From positions 1 to 36,550 of the forward strand of contig JBGPCQ010000009.1 in the NCBI GenBank assembly GCA_041481895.1: DNA of 36,550 bases, in the 5' to 3' direction. The translations under genes were made by a program, and so were the position numbers. Origin of the DNA: JAMPXD01 sp041481895 (GTDB lineage Bacteria > Desulfobacterota > Desulfuromonadia > Geobacterales > Geobacteraceae). The notes under the pieces are model-generated. The model made no database searches. It saw only the letters and a list, made by a program, of their open reading frames with translations, and had not been told where the DNA came from. Positions 15,269 to 21,944 of this stretch are shown one piece after another (position 1 is the stretch's first letter; the number at the start of each line of letters is the position of its first letter).

Positions 15269-15829
15269 ATGGATACTCTCGAAGCGATCAAAACCAGGAG
15301 GAGCGTGCGTAAATTCAGCGACCGGCCGGTCGAGCCGGAAAAACTCCAGGCGGTACTGGAAGCGGCAAGGCTCGCCCCTTCCTGGGCGAACATGCAGTGC
15401 TGGCGGTTCGTAGTGGTGGAGGACCAGGCTGTGAAGGAACGGATCAGCGAACTCTCGTACGTGGAGGCGTACTTCGCCACGCGGGGCTACAAGTTCAATC
15501 CCGGTCAGAAAGGGCTTGCCCAGGCGCCGGTGGTGATCGTGGCCTGTGCCGAGCCCATCCAGTCGGGAGACCTGCACGGTCAGCAGTACTATATGGCCGA
15601 CTTGGGCATTGCCGCGGAGAACCTCATGCTCGCCGCCCACTCCCTGGGGCTGGGGAGCGTGTTCGTCGGCGTTTTCGACGAGGAAGGCCTGGGCGACCTG
15701 CTGGACATCCCGCCGGGGATCCGCATCGTCGGGCTCTTTCCCATCGGCTACCCGCTGGAGGAAGGGAAGGGTGGGCCGCCGCGGAAACCGCTGGACGAGA
15801 TCGTCTATTACGGTAAGTGGAAATCGTAG
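15269..15829 (+). CDS. Nitroreductase-family flavoprotein (second)
   Basis: 186 residues. MDTLEAIKTRRSVRKFSDRP is the classic opening. LEAARLAPSWANMQCWRFVV supplies FMN contacts, and ADLGIAAENLMLAAHSLGLG with VFVGVFDEEGLGDLLDIP matches the second half. It is clearly related to the gene at 14063 but not a recent duplicate. The start is ATG 15269, with AAAAGGAG six bases upstream, rather than the TTG at 15251. Substrate unknown. Confidence 0.9.
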   Translation: MDTLEAIKTRRSVRKFSDRPVEPEKLQAVLEAARLAPSWANMQCWRFVVVEDQAVKERISELSYVEAYFATRGYKFNPGQKGLAQAPVVIVACAEPIQSGDLHGQQYYMADLGIAAENLMLAAHSLGLGSVFVGVFDEEGLGDLLDIPPGIRIVGLFPIGYPLEEGKGGPPRKPLDEIVYYGKWKS

Positions 15830-15857
15830 CCGCTTTGCCCTTACCCTGACAAGCCGG

Positions 15858-16020
15858 ATCTTCAGCCAGCCCGAGAACCTTTGTAACCGCAAAGAACGCA
15901 AGGAACGCGAAGAAAACTTGAAACAAAAAGGGTTTAACCCCTGAAAAAATCCTTGCGTTTTCCTTGCGTCCTTTGCGTCTTGAGCGACCGAAGGGAGCGG
16001 GCGGTTCATGGTCTTGATTG
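15858..16020 (+). repeat. Family B repeat, copy B3 (right end lost)
   Basis: Starts ATCTTCAGCCAG (15858-15869), then AACCTTTGTAACCGCAAAG with 9-nt tandem units, the GGGTTTAACCCCTGAA spacer, complementary units (CCTTGCGTCCTTTGCGTC), GAGCGACCGAAGGGAGCGGG and the closing GCGGTT. The right palindrome and terminal inverted repeat are missing; the copy dissolves after GTCTTGATTG, 55 bases before the rhomboid-like gene. Confidence 0.8.
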
Positions 16021-16074
16021 GTTGATTTTTGTATTGCAGCAGCAACATTGCCGCGAAGAAAGTGAATAGGGATC

Positions 16075-16866
16075 ATGAGCCTTCTCGATAAACTGGACAG
16101 AAAAATCGGCAGATATGCAGTGCCGAATGTGACAATCTACCTGATTGCGGGCCAGACGATCTTCTACGTCATGTTCATGTCCGGCAGGCTGGACCGGAGC
16201 GTGACCTTGCTCTCTGCCGATCGCCTCCTGCAGGGGGAGTGGTGGCGGCTGGCCACCTTTCTCTTCGACCCGCCGCTGTCGAACCCTTTTTTCGCTTTTT
16301 TCGCCTGGTACCTTTTCTACCTGATGGGGTCGGCCCTTGAAGAGCAGTGGGGAGCATTCCGCTACAACGTTTTTCTCCTGATCGGCTGCCTCATGACGAT
16401 CGCCGTTGCCTTTCTGATGCCGTCGGCCACGGTCAGCAACGTCTTTATCGGTGGTTCGGTTTTTCTCGCCTTTGCCTTTCTCTATCCCGACTTCACCCTC
16501 AATATCTTTTTCGTCCTGCCGGTCCGGATCAAATGGCTGGCCCTGATCACATGGCTCGGCTATGGCTACCAGGTGCTGTTCGGCGCCTGGTCTACCCGCC
16601 TGCTGGTGCTCGCCTCCATCTGCAATTTCCTCCTCTTTTTCGCCCGGGAGCTCCTCCTGATGGTGAAGAGCGGCAAGCGGCAGATCGCCAGGCAATCACG
16701 GAATATTTCCCGGCAGGATCAGGGACCGTTTCACCGCTGCACGGTCTGCGGCATTACCGACCAGAGCGATCCCCGGATGGATTTCCGCTACTGTTCGGAC
16801 TGCGCGGGACAGCACGGCTACTGCCAGGAGCATATCAATAATCATGAGCATGTGAAAAAAGGATGA
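16075..16866 (+). CDS. Rhomboid-like membrane protein with C-terminal zinc ribbon
   Basis: 263 residues. Residues 1-195 hold about six membrane segments in the rhomboid order. GEWWRLATFLFDPP, FFAWYLFYLMGSALEEQWGA and YNVFLLIG correspond to the WRLxT, E-x-WG and following regions of rhomboid proteases. The catalytic loop reads FIGGSVF instead of GxSG, and the final segment has no His where the Ser-His dyad needs one. It is therefore probably a non-proteolytic rhomboid-like protein. Residues about 222-258 carry CTVCG...CSDCAGQHGYC and several His, a zinc-binding module on the cytoplasmic side. It shares a bidirectional terminator with the convergent cytochrome gene. Confidence 0.8.
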   Translation: MSLLDKLDRKIGRYAVPNVTIYLIAGQTIFYVMFMSGRLDRSVTLLSADRLLQGEWWRLATFLFDPPLSNPFFAFFAWYLFYLMGSALEEQWGAFRYNVFLLIGCLMTIAVAFLMPSATVSNVFIGGSVFLAFAFLYPDFTLNIFFVLPVRIKWLALITWLGYGYQVLFGAWSTRLLVLASICNFLLFFARELLLMVKSGKRQIARQSRNISRQDQGPFHRCTVCGITDQSDPRMDFRYCSDCAGQHGYCQEHINNHEHVKKG

Positions 16867-16918
16867 TGTCGGGAAAATCAGGACGTAGTGCCGTTGTTTC
16901 GACAACAGTTGTGGAATG

Positions 16919-16949
16919 AAAAAGGCGGAGCCACTGGCCCCGCCTTTTT
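16919..16949. terminator. Bidirectional terminator between convergent genes
   Basis: AAAAAGGCGG (16919-16928) and CCGCCTTTTT (16940-16949) are perfect complements and give a U-run on either strand. It serves the rhomboid-like gene (+) and the cytochrome gene (-). Confidence 0.85.
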
Positions 16950-16968
16950 CATGTTCTGTCAAGCCGGT

Positions 16969-17994
16969 TTACATCTTGTGGCACTTCTCGCAGTCGCCCT
17001 TGGTGCTGAAGGCGTCCTTACCGTTGTGGCAGGTGCCGCAGGACTTGCCCTGCTCCATGCCGCCCATGCCGATATGCTGTACGCCGGCTTTGAAGGGGAA
17101 GACCTTGGTGTGGCAGTCGGCGCATTTGTACATGCCGAGATGGAACTCGTGGCTGAAGTTGACGTTGCCGCCGTCGGTCTTGAAGGTCACGACGCCCGGC
17201 TTGAACGCTTTATGGCACTTTTCGCAATCGCCACTGGAGCTGAAGGCGTCCTTGCCGTTATGGCAGATTCCGCACGACTTGCCCTTCTCCATATCCCCCA
17301 TGGTGAATTTTCCGCTCACTGCCTTGTAGGGAAATACCGCGGTATGACATTTGGCGCATTTGTAATCCATGTCGAGGTGGATCTTGTGGCTGAAGGCTGC
17401 GGCGGTTATCCCCGCAGTCTTGAAGACGACATCCTTCGGCTGCATTCCCTTGTGGCAGTTACCGCAGTTACCCGCCACGGAAAATGCTCCCTTGCCGGTA
17501 TGGCAGGCGCCGCAAGTCTTGCCCTTCTCCATTTCGGCCATGGTGACCGGCTTGCTGTTGGGGATAATGACCTTGCCGTTATGGCAGCTCCGGCATTTAC
17601 CGCCGATCTTGGCAATGTGTTTTTCGTGGCTGAAGACCGCTTCCGAAACCCCCTTGAGCCGGTAGGTGATGGTGCGCGGCTTCCCGGCATGGCACCGGAT
17701 GCAGTCCTTTTCGCTGGTGACGCTGAATGCCTTGACCCCGGTATGGCAGGCTCCGCACGCTTTGGTCTTTTCCATTTCGGCCATGGTGAAGTGGCGACGT
17801 TTCCGGATATCGAAAATGGCATTGTGGCAAACCTTGCAATTGTTGTTATATTTAATCAGGTGGAATGCGTGGCTGAATACGACCGGATCCGCGTTTTTGA
17901 ATTTGAACTGGATATCCTTGGTTTCAGCGGCAGATGACACAAGAGGAGTCAAGAGACCGATGAGAAGCGCTATCAGGGTAAAACGTAACTTCAT
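16969..17994 (-). CDS. Periplasmic dodecaheme c-type cytochrome of four triheme (c7-like) units
   Basis: 341 residues. After a signal peptide (MKLRFTLIALLIGLLTPLVS, then SAAE) there are twelve CxxCH motifs, with first Cys at 53, 80, 98, 134, 161, 177, 213, 241, 257, 291, 319 and 335. They fall into four repeats of about 80 residues, each with VxFSHxxHxxx, a first CxxCH, MAEMEKGKxCGACHxG and a last CxxCH. This is the arrangement of Geobacter triheme c7 proteins and their linear 12-heme relatives, which carry electrons across the periplasm. The extra His residues in FSHxxH can act as distal ligands. Start ATG 17994 has AAGGAG upstream. It is transcribed alone from the strong promoter at 18069-18097. 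Confidence 0.95.
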   Translation of the reverse strand: MKLRFTLIALLIGLLTPLVSSAAETKDIQFKFKNADPVVFSHAFHLIKYNNNCKVCHNAIFDIRKRRHFTMAEMEKTKACGACHTGVKAFSVTSEKDCIRCHAGKPRTITYRLKGVSEAVFSHEKHIAKIGGKCRSCHNGKVIIPNSKPVTMAEMEKGKTCGACHTGKGAFSVAGNCGNCHKGMQPKDVVFKTAGITAAAFSHKIHLDMDYKCAKCHTAVFPYKAVSGKFTMGDMEKGKSCGICHNGKDAFSSSGDCEKCHKAFKPGVVTFKTDGGNVNFSHEFHLGMYKCADCHTKVFPFKAGVQHIGMGGMEQGKSCGTCHNGKDAFSTKGDCEKCHKM

Positions 17995-18068
17995 GGCGTA
18001 CTCCTTACATGAGAAAGACATTGAAATTATAGTTATTCTTAATAATGTTGGTATATTATAGACCGGGT

Positions 18069-18097
18069 ACTATACACACCCTCTCGGGAATCGTCAA
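18069..18097 (-). promoter_or_regulatory. Strong sigma-70-type promoter of the cytochrome gene
   Basis: On the minus strand TTGACG (18092-18097), 17 bases, TATAGT (18069-18074). It gives a leader of about 70 AT-rich nt before the start at 17994. Confidence 0.75.
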
Positions 18098-18139
18098 TTT
18101 AAAAATATTGATAGTTAGACGTAAATGGTGCACATTATG

Positions 18140-18151
18140 GAGCATATGCTC
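18140..18151. promoter_or_regulatory. Perfect palindrome GAGCATATGCTC, possible operator
   Basis: A 12-bp perfect palindrome 32 bases before the DUF4124 gene and 43 bases behind the -35 box of the cytochrome promoter. It lies where a regulator could act on either divergent gene. No regulator gene is adjacent. Confidence 0.35.
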
Positions 18152-18183
18152 GGCGCCGTCAGGCGACCGACCGGGAGGGTGCC

Positions 18184-18726
18184 ATGAGGTTGCTGCTGGT
18201 GGTTTTCATAAGCATGATTGCCTGTAACGCTGCCTGGGGTGCGGTGTACGAATGGGTGGACAGCCAGGGGGTCGTCCACATGACCGATGACCCAGATAAA
18301 GTTCCCGACAGGTATCGCACGAAGATGAAAACAAGAGAGATCGAAACCGGGGGGGTGATACCTCCGGCAGCGGCCTCCGGAAATCAGCCTGCCGCCGGAC
18401 CCGCTCCGGAGGCAAAAGGCGATGCGCCCGACGGTGTCCATGATGAAGGGTGGTGGCGCGCCAGTTTCACGAGGGCGCGCAGAGATATCAAGAGACTTCA
18501 GGACCAGATCGATACCAAGAAAAAGTCACTGGAAGAACTCCACAGGAAAAGGGTGCTGTTCCAGAAGCCGGGCGACAGGATTGCCTACTTTAGCCTGGCG
18601 GACGAGATCGCCAGGGATGAAGAACGGGTCAAGGCCCTCCGGGACTATCTTGCCACGCTCGAGTACCAGGCGGATGGAGCCGGTGTTCCCTGGGAATGGC
18701 GCCAGCAAGGAGTTGTAAATGAATAA
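18184..18726 (+). CDS. Exported DUF4124-domain protein with coiled coil
   Basis: 180 residues. A signal peptide (MRLLLVVFISMIACNAAWGA) leads directly into the DUF4124 signature VYEWVDSQGVVHMTDDPDKVP. This is a short beta domain common in envelope proteins of Gram-negative bacteria and is of unknown function. A Pro/Ala-rich linker follows. The last 90 residues are highly charged and helical (RRDIKRLQDQIDTKKKSLEE, REKVLFQ-like stretch, IARDEERVKALRDYLATLE), predicted to be a coiled coil. GGGAGGGTGCC precedes the ATG. It is divergent from the cytochrome gene; a functional link is possible but not shown. Confidence 0.85.
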   Translation: MRLLLVVFISMIACNAAWGAVYEWVDSQGVVHMTDDPDKVPDRYRTKMKTREIETGGVIPPAAASGNQPAAGPAPEAKGDAPDGVHDEGWWRASFTRARRDIKRLQDQIDTKKKSLEELHRKRVLFQKPGDRIAYFSLADEIARDEERVKALRDYLATLEYQADGAGVPWEWRQQGVVNE

Positions 18727-18775
18727 CCTGCTTATCCACTTAACTCAAGTTGATAACCTATCGTGAGTCAAAGTC

Positions 18776-18872
18776 TTTCACCACGGAGACACGGAGACAC
18801 GGAGGAATTCAAACACAGTAAATTTTATCCGTGCTCTCCGTGTCAAGTGAGCGAAGCGAACGGGTGGTGAAA
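18776..18872 (+). repeat. Element C1: inverted 8-nt tandem repeat with outer stem
   Basis: A perfect 9-bp outer stem, TTTCACCAC (18776-18784) and GTGGTGAAA (18864-18872). It encloses a tandem array ACGGAGAC-ACGGAGAC-ACGGAGG, an AT-rich spacer, the complementary CTCTCCGTG arm, and the block GAGCGAAGCGAACGGG. That last block corresponds to GAGCGAGCGAAGTGAGCGGG at the same place in family B. This is the only copy of C in the window. Confidence 0.75.
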
Positions 18873-18943
18873 CGAATTTTATGGTTTGGCACTGGCCACA
18901 CTCTATCTACTGGAGCCAAGTGCATAACCAGAAAGAATAATAT

Positions 18944-18994
18944 GGGTTTACATCCCATAAACCCTGACGGCAAAGGAATGCGGGAAGGGTTTTT
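18944..18994 (+). other. Two mutually exclusive hairpins (attenuator-like)
   Basis: GGGTTTA (18944-18950) can pair with TAAACCC (18958-18964), while AAACCCT (18959-18965) can instead pair with AGGGTTTTT (18986-18994), which ends in a U-run. The layout resembles an antiterminator/terminator switch. Upstream (18890-18935) a further weak stem is possible. A promoter-like sequence follows at 18998, so whether this lies in the nadC leader or ends an upstream transcript is open. Confidence 0.35.
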
Positions 18995-18997
18995 CTG

Positions 18998-19026
18998 TTT
19001 TCATACCTCGTAAGTTGTGGTATATA
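18998..19026 (+). promoter_or_regulatory. Promoter upstream of nadC
   Basis: TTTTCA (18998-19003), 17 bases, TATATA (19021-19026) with an upstream TG at 19018-19019 (extended -10 form). It would give a leader of about 130 nt for nadC-birA. Confidence 0.5.
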
Positions 19027-19162
19027 AGGCAACGGGAAAACTTGAATTGTTAGCAACGGCATTGCAGTAACGTTTGAGATGGAGCATGGTCTTTATCGCC
19101 GCCCTGTTTGAAGCAAGAACTTGCGCTGCTGATGAATGTCCCGATCTTGCGGAGAGAATCTC

Positions 19163-19993
19163 TTGACAGGTATTGACAGGATCATAGAAAACGCCCTTGC
19201 CGAGGACATCCACACCGGTGATATCACCACCCTGGCAGTCGTCAGGGATGGCCGCACGGCGCGCGCCGTTCTCAAGGCGAAGGAAGAGATGGTCCTGGCC
19301 GGCATCGATGTGGCTGCAGCTGTTTTCCGCCACCTGGATATCGGGATCATTTTTACCCCCGGTTTCTCTGACGGTGACCGGCTGGCTCCGGGCGATATCA
19401 TCGCCGGAATCAGCGGCGATGCCGCCCTGCTCCTCCAGGGGGAACGGGTCGCCCTGAACCTCCTGCAGAGGATGTGCGGGATCGCGACCGTGACCGCGCG
19501 CTACGTTGAGGCGGTGCGGGGAACGAAGGCGCGGGTTGTCGACACCCGCAAGACCACGCCTGGGCTGCGGATACTGGAAAAATACGCGGTCAGGGTCGGC
19601 GGCGGTACGAATCACCGGACCGGGCTCTATGACGGCGTTCTTATCAAGGAAAACCACATCTTTGCAGCCGGGGGGCTTACCGAAGCGGTGCGGCGGGCGA
19701 AAAGCTACATTCCTCATACCATGAAGGTGGAGGTGGAGACCGAGACCCTTGCCCAGGTGGCCGAGGCCATCGCTGCCGGGGCCGATATCATCATGCTCGA
19801 CAACATGACCACGGCTGCCATGCGCGAGGCTGTCACCCTTATCGGCGGGCGGGCGCTCGTCGAAGCATCAGGCGGGGTAAACCTGGACAGCATCCGGAGT
19901 ATCGCCGAAACCGGTGTCGATATTATTTCCGTCGGCGCTCTCACCCATTCGGCACGGGCCATGGATATTTCCATGCTGATGGAGGAGAGTTGA
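19163..19993 (+). CDS. nadC: Nicotinate-nucleotide pyrophosphorylase (carboxylating)
   Basis: 276 residues from the TTG start. It converts quinolinate and PRPP to nicotinate mononucleotide in de novo NAD synthesis. Family motifs are all present: ALAEDIHTGDITT, LQRMCGIATVTARYV, DTRKTTPGLRILEKYAVRVGG followed by GTNHRTGLYDGVLIKENHI, VEVETETLAQVAEAIAAGAD, IMLDNM and VEASGGVNL. TTG 19163 is chosen because GGAGAG lies six bases before it; ATG 19136 in the same frame has no ribosome site and is the alternative. The stop overlaps the birA start (TTGA), so the two are translationally coupled. nadA and nadB are not here. Confidence 0.95.
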   Translation: MTGIDRIIENALAEDIHTGDITTLAVVRDGRTARAVLKAKEEMVLAGIDVAAAVFRHLDIGIIFTPGFSDGDRLAPGDIIAGISGDAALLLQGERVALNLLQRMCGIATVTARYVEAVRGTKARVVDTRKTTPGLRILEKYAVRVGGGTNHRTGLYDGVLIKENHIFAAGGLTEAVRRAKSYIPHTMKVEVETETLAQVAEAIAAGADIIMLDNMTTAAMREAVTLIGGRALVEASGGVNLDSIRSIAETGVDIISVGALTHSARAMDISMLMEES

Positions 19994-21003
19994 AGGACCT
20001 TTTTGCACAGGGGGACGAAGCGGGCGGGAAAGGCCTGGACCGGAGAATCCTCGAGCTGTTCCGCGAGAAGAAAGAGGGGATCGTTTCCGGCGAGGAGTTG
20101 AGCAGCGCCCTCGGAGTTTCCCGCACCGCAGTCTGGAAGCATATAACGACCCTGCGGACGATCGGTTATCGTATTGCGGCAGTTCCCTCCCAGGGGTATC
20201 GCCTGGTTTCCTCTCCCGACATCCTGGTCCCCGCGGAGATAGCCTCCGGACTCTCGACCAGAAGGATAGGGAGACGGCTTATCTGCTTCCGTGAGACCGA
20301 ATCAACCAACATGGTTGCTTTCAGGCTGGCGGAAGAAGGCGCGGAAGAAGGGACGGTGGTGGTCGCCGAAGCGCAGCACCTCGGCAAGGGAAGGCTGGGG
20401 CGGCGCTGGGTATCTCCACCGGGCGTGAACCTTTACTGTTCTCTGATACTTCGCCCTCCGATTCTCCCGGCCCAGGCTGCGCAGCTTACCTTTCTTTCCG
20501 CGGTGGCGGTGGCTCGGGCCATAGCTGAAACGACCCCCCTGCAGCCGGACATCAAGTGGCCCAACGACGTGCTGGTGGGAGAGGGGAAGGTGGCCGGACT
20601 TCTGAACGAGATGAGCGCCGAGACCGAAAAGGTTAATTTCATCGTGCTCGGAATCGGCGTCAATATCAACATGCGACGGGACCAGTTTCCCGCCGACCTC
20701 CGTCATCCCGCAACCTCGCTGGCGCTGGAAACGGGACGAGAGGTCAACCGCCTGGAATTCACCCGCGCCCTTCTCACCGCCCTGGACGGCTCCTATGATG
20801 CATTCCTGACCCGCGGGTATGAATCCATCAGGGAAGAGTGGCTCTCCCGGTGCACCATGAACGGACGGGAAGTCAGGGTCACCTTCCAGAACAGCTCGCA
20901 GGCAGGGATGGTCATCGGGATAGACGAAGACGGCGCCCTCCTCCTCAGGCTCCATGACGGCAGGGTGGAACGGGTATTGGCGGGGGATGTGACAATTCTG
21001 TAA
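19990..21003 (+). CDS. birA: Bifunctional biotin-[acetyl-CoA carboxylase] ligase / biotin operon repressor
   Basis: 337 residues. The N-terminal winged helix-turn-helix (about 15-75: GEELSSALGVSRTAVWKHIT, then TLRTIGYRI) marks the repressor form. The ligase core has ETESTNM, AEAQHLGKGRLGRRWVSPPG (biotinyl-AMP loop), NLYCSLILRP and KWPNDVLV. The SH3-like C-terminal domain (VRVTFQNSSQAGMVIGIDED) is complete. It activates biotin with ATP and attaches it to carrier proteins. It starts at TTG 19990, overlapping the nadC stop by four bases, with GGAGGAGAG just upstream. No biotin synthesis genes are in view. Confidence 0.95.
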   Translation: MKDLFAQGDEAGGKGLDRRILELFREKKEGIVSGEELSSALGVSRTAVWKHITTLRTIGYRIAAVPSQGYRLVSSPDILVPAEIASGLSTRRIGRRLICFRETESTNMVAFRLAEEGAEEGTVVVAEAQHLGKGRLGRRWVSPPGVNLYCSLILRPPILPAQAAQLTFLSAVAVARAIAETTPLQPDIKWPNDVLVGEGKVAGLLNEMSAETEKVNFIVLGIGVNINMRRDQFPADLRHPATSLALETGREVNRLEFTRALLTALDGSYDAFLTRGYESIREEWLSRCTMNGREVRVTFQNSSQAGMVIGIDEDGALLLRLHDGRVERVLAGDVTIL

Positions 21004-21005
21004 TC

Positions 21006-21079
21006 GGGGATTAGGGATCAGGGATCGGGAAATGATGGGAAAAGATCTTTTCCAATCCCCAGTCCCCACTCCCTGGGGG
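21006..21079. repeat. Element D2: inverted 7-nt tandem repeat before coaX
   Basis: The left arm is GGGATTA-GGGATCA-GGGATCG, the middle holds the palindrome GGAAAAGATCTTTTCC, and the right arm read on the other strand is GGGAGTG-GGGACTG-GGGATTG. It fills the birA-coaX gap; the last G-run (GGGGG) is placed as the ribosome site of coaX. Same design as D1 and D3. Confidence 0.7.
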
Positions 21080-21084
21080 TTAAA

Positions 21085-21855
21085 GTGCTTTTAGTCATAG
21101 ATGTGGGGAACAGCAATATCGTTCTCGGGATTTACCAGCAGGAGAGGCTCGTCAAGGACTGGCGGGTTTCCACCGACAAATCGAAAACCGCCGATGAGTA
21201 CGGCATTCTGGTCCATGATCTGATCCGCCTTACCGGGATTGAATTCTCCGACGTTACCGACATCATCATTTCGTCGGTGGTTCCGACCCTGACGGGCGTC
21301 CTGGAAAAACTCTCCCGTGATTATTTCGGCCGCAAGCCCTACATCGTGGGACCCGGCATCAAAACGGGGATGTCGATCCAGTACGACAACCCCCGGGAAG
21401 TCGGAGCGGATCGCATCGTCAATGCCGTCGCCGGCTATGAAAAATACAAAAGTTCTCTGATCATCGTCGATTTCGGCACAGCCACCACCTTCGATTATGT
21501 CAACAGGAAGGGTGAATACTGCGGCGGAGCCATAGCACCCGGGCTCGTGGTTTCCGCGGAAGCCCTCTTCCAGAAGGCGAGCAAGCTGCCGCGGGTGGAG
21601 ATTGCCAAACCGCCGGCGGTGATTGCGAAAAACACCGTGAACTCCATGCAGGCGGGCATCTTTTTCGGCTACGTGGGGCTCGTGGACGGAATCGTTGCGC
21701 GGATGAAGGCCGAGAGCAGGGACAACCCCATGGTCGTCGCCACCGGGGGGCTGGCGGGGCTGATCGCCCCCGAATCGAAAAGCATCGAAACAATCGATGA
21801 GTATCTCACCCTCGATGGTCTGAGGATACTCTACGAGAGAAACCGGGAAGCATAA
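21085..21855 (+). CDS. coaX: Type III pantothenate kinase
   Basis: 256 residues. It phosphorylates pantothenate in the first step of coenzyme A synthesis; a member of the ASKHA fold that needs a monovalent cation. Motifs: DVGNSNIVLGIY (phosphate loop), ISSVVPTLT, GADRIVNAVAGY, DFGTATTFDYV (catalytic Asp), GGAIAPGL and VVATGGLAGLI. The start is GTG 21085; GGGGG six bases upstream, provided by the right end of repeat D2, is the only visible ribosome site. Clustering after birA is common for coaX. Confidence 0.96.
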   Translation: MLLVIDVGNSNIVLGIYQQERLVKDWRVSTDKSKTADEYGILVHDLIRLTGIEFSDVTDIIISSVVPTLTGVLEKLSRDYFGRKPYIVGPGIKTGMSIQYDNPREVGADRIVNAVAGYEKYKSSLIIVDFGTATTFDYVNRKGEYCGGAIAPGLVVSAEALFQKASKLPRVEIAKPPAVIAKNTVNSMQAGIFFGYVGLVDGIVARMKAESRDNPMVVATGGLAGLIAPESKSIETIDEYLTLDGLRILYERNREA

Positions 21856-21859
21856 TAAA

Positions 21860-21918
21860 CAGGTCGAGGTCGAGGTTGAGGTCGAGGAGAAGCAATTCTC
21901 AACCTTAACCTCAACCTG
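21860..21918. repeat. Element D3: inverted 6-nt tandem repeat before the EF-G gene
   Basis: The left arm is GGTCGA-GGTCGA-GGTTGA-GGTCGA. The right arm, on the other strand, is GGTTGA-GGTTAA-GGTTGA. The 21-base arms (21860-21880 and 21898-21918) pair over their whole length if G-T wobble is allowed. It starts five bases after the coaX stop. Confidence 0.7.
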
Positions 21919-21944
21919 AGCCTGATCTATACAAGGGAGGCTCT

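Noticed and set aside
16888..17937. 349-codon plus-strand frame opposite the cytochrome gene
   Set aside because: The minus strand encodes twelve CxxCH motifs and a signal peptide; the plus-strand frame only mirrors its repeats.
18022..18068. Fur box in the cytochrome leader
   Set aside because: AT-rich inverted pieces such as TTATTAAGAATAA are present but do not fit the 19-bp Fur consensus well.
18776..18872. CRISPR array
   Set aside because: The tandem units are only 8 nt, have no unique spacers, and are followed by their own complement; no cas genes are present.
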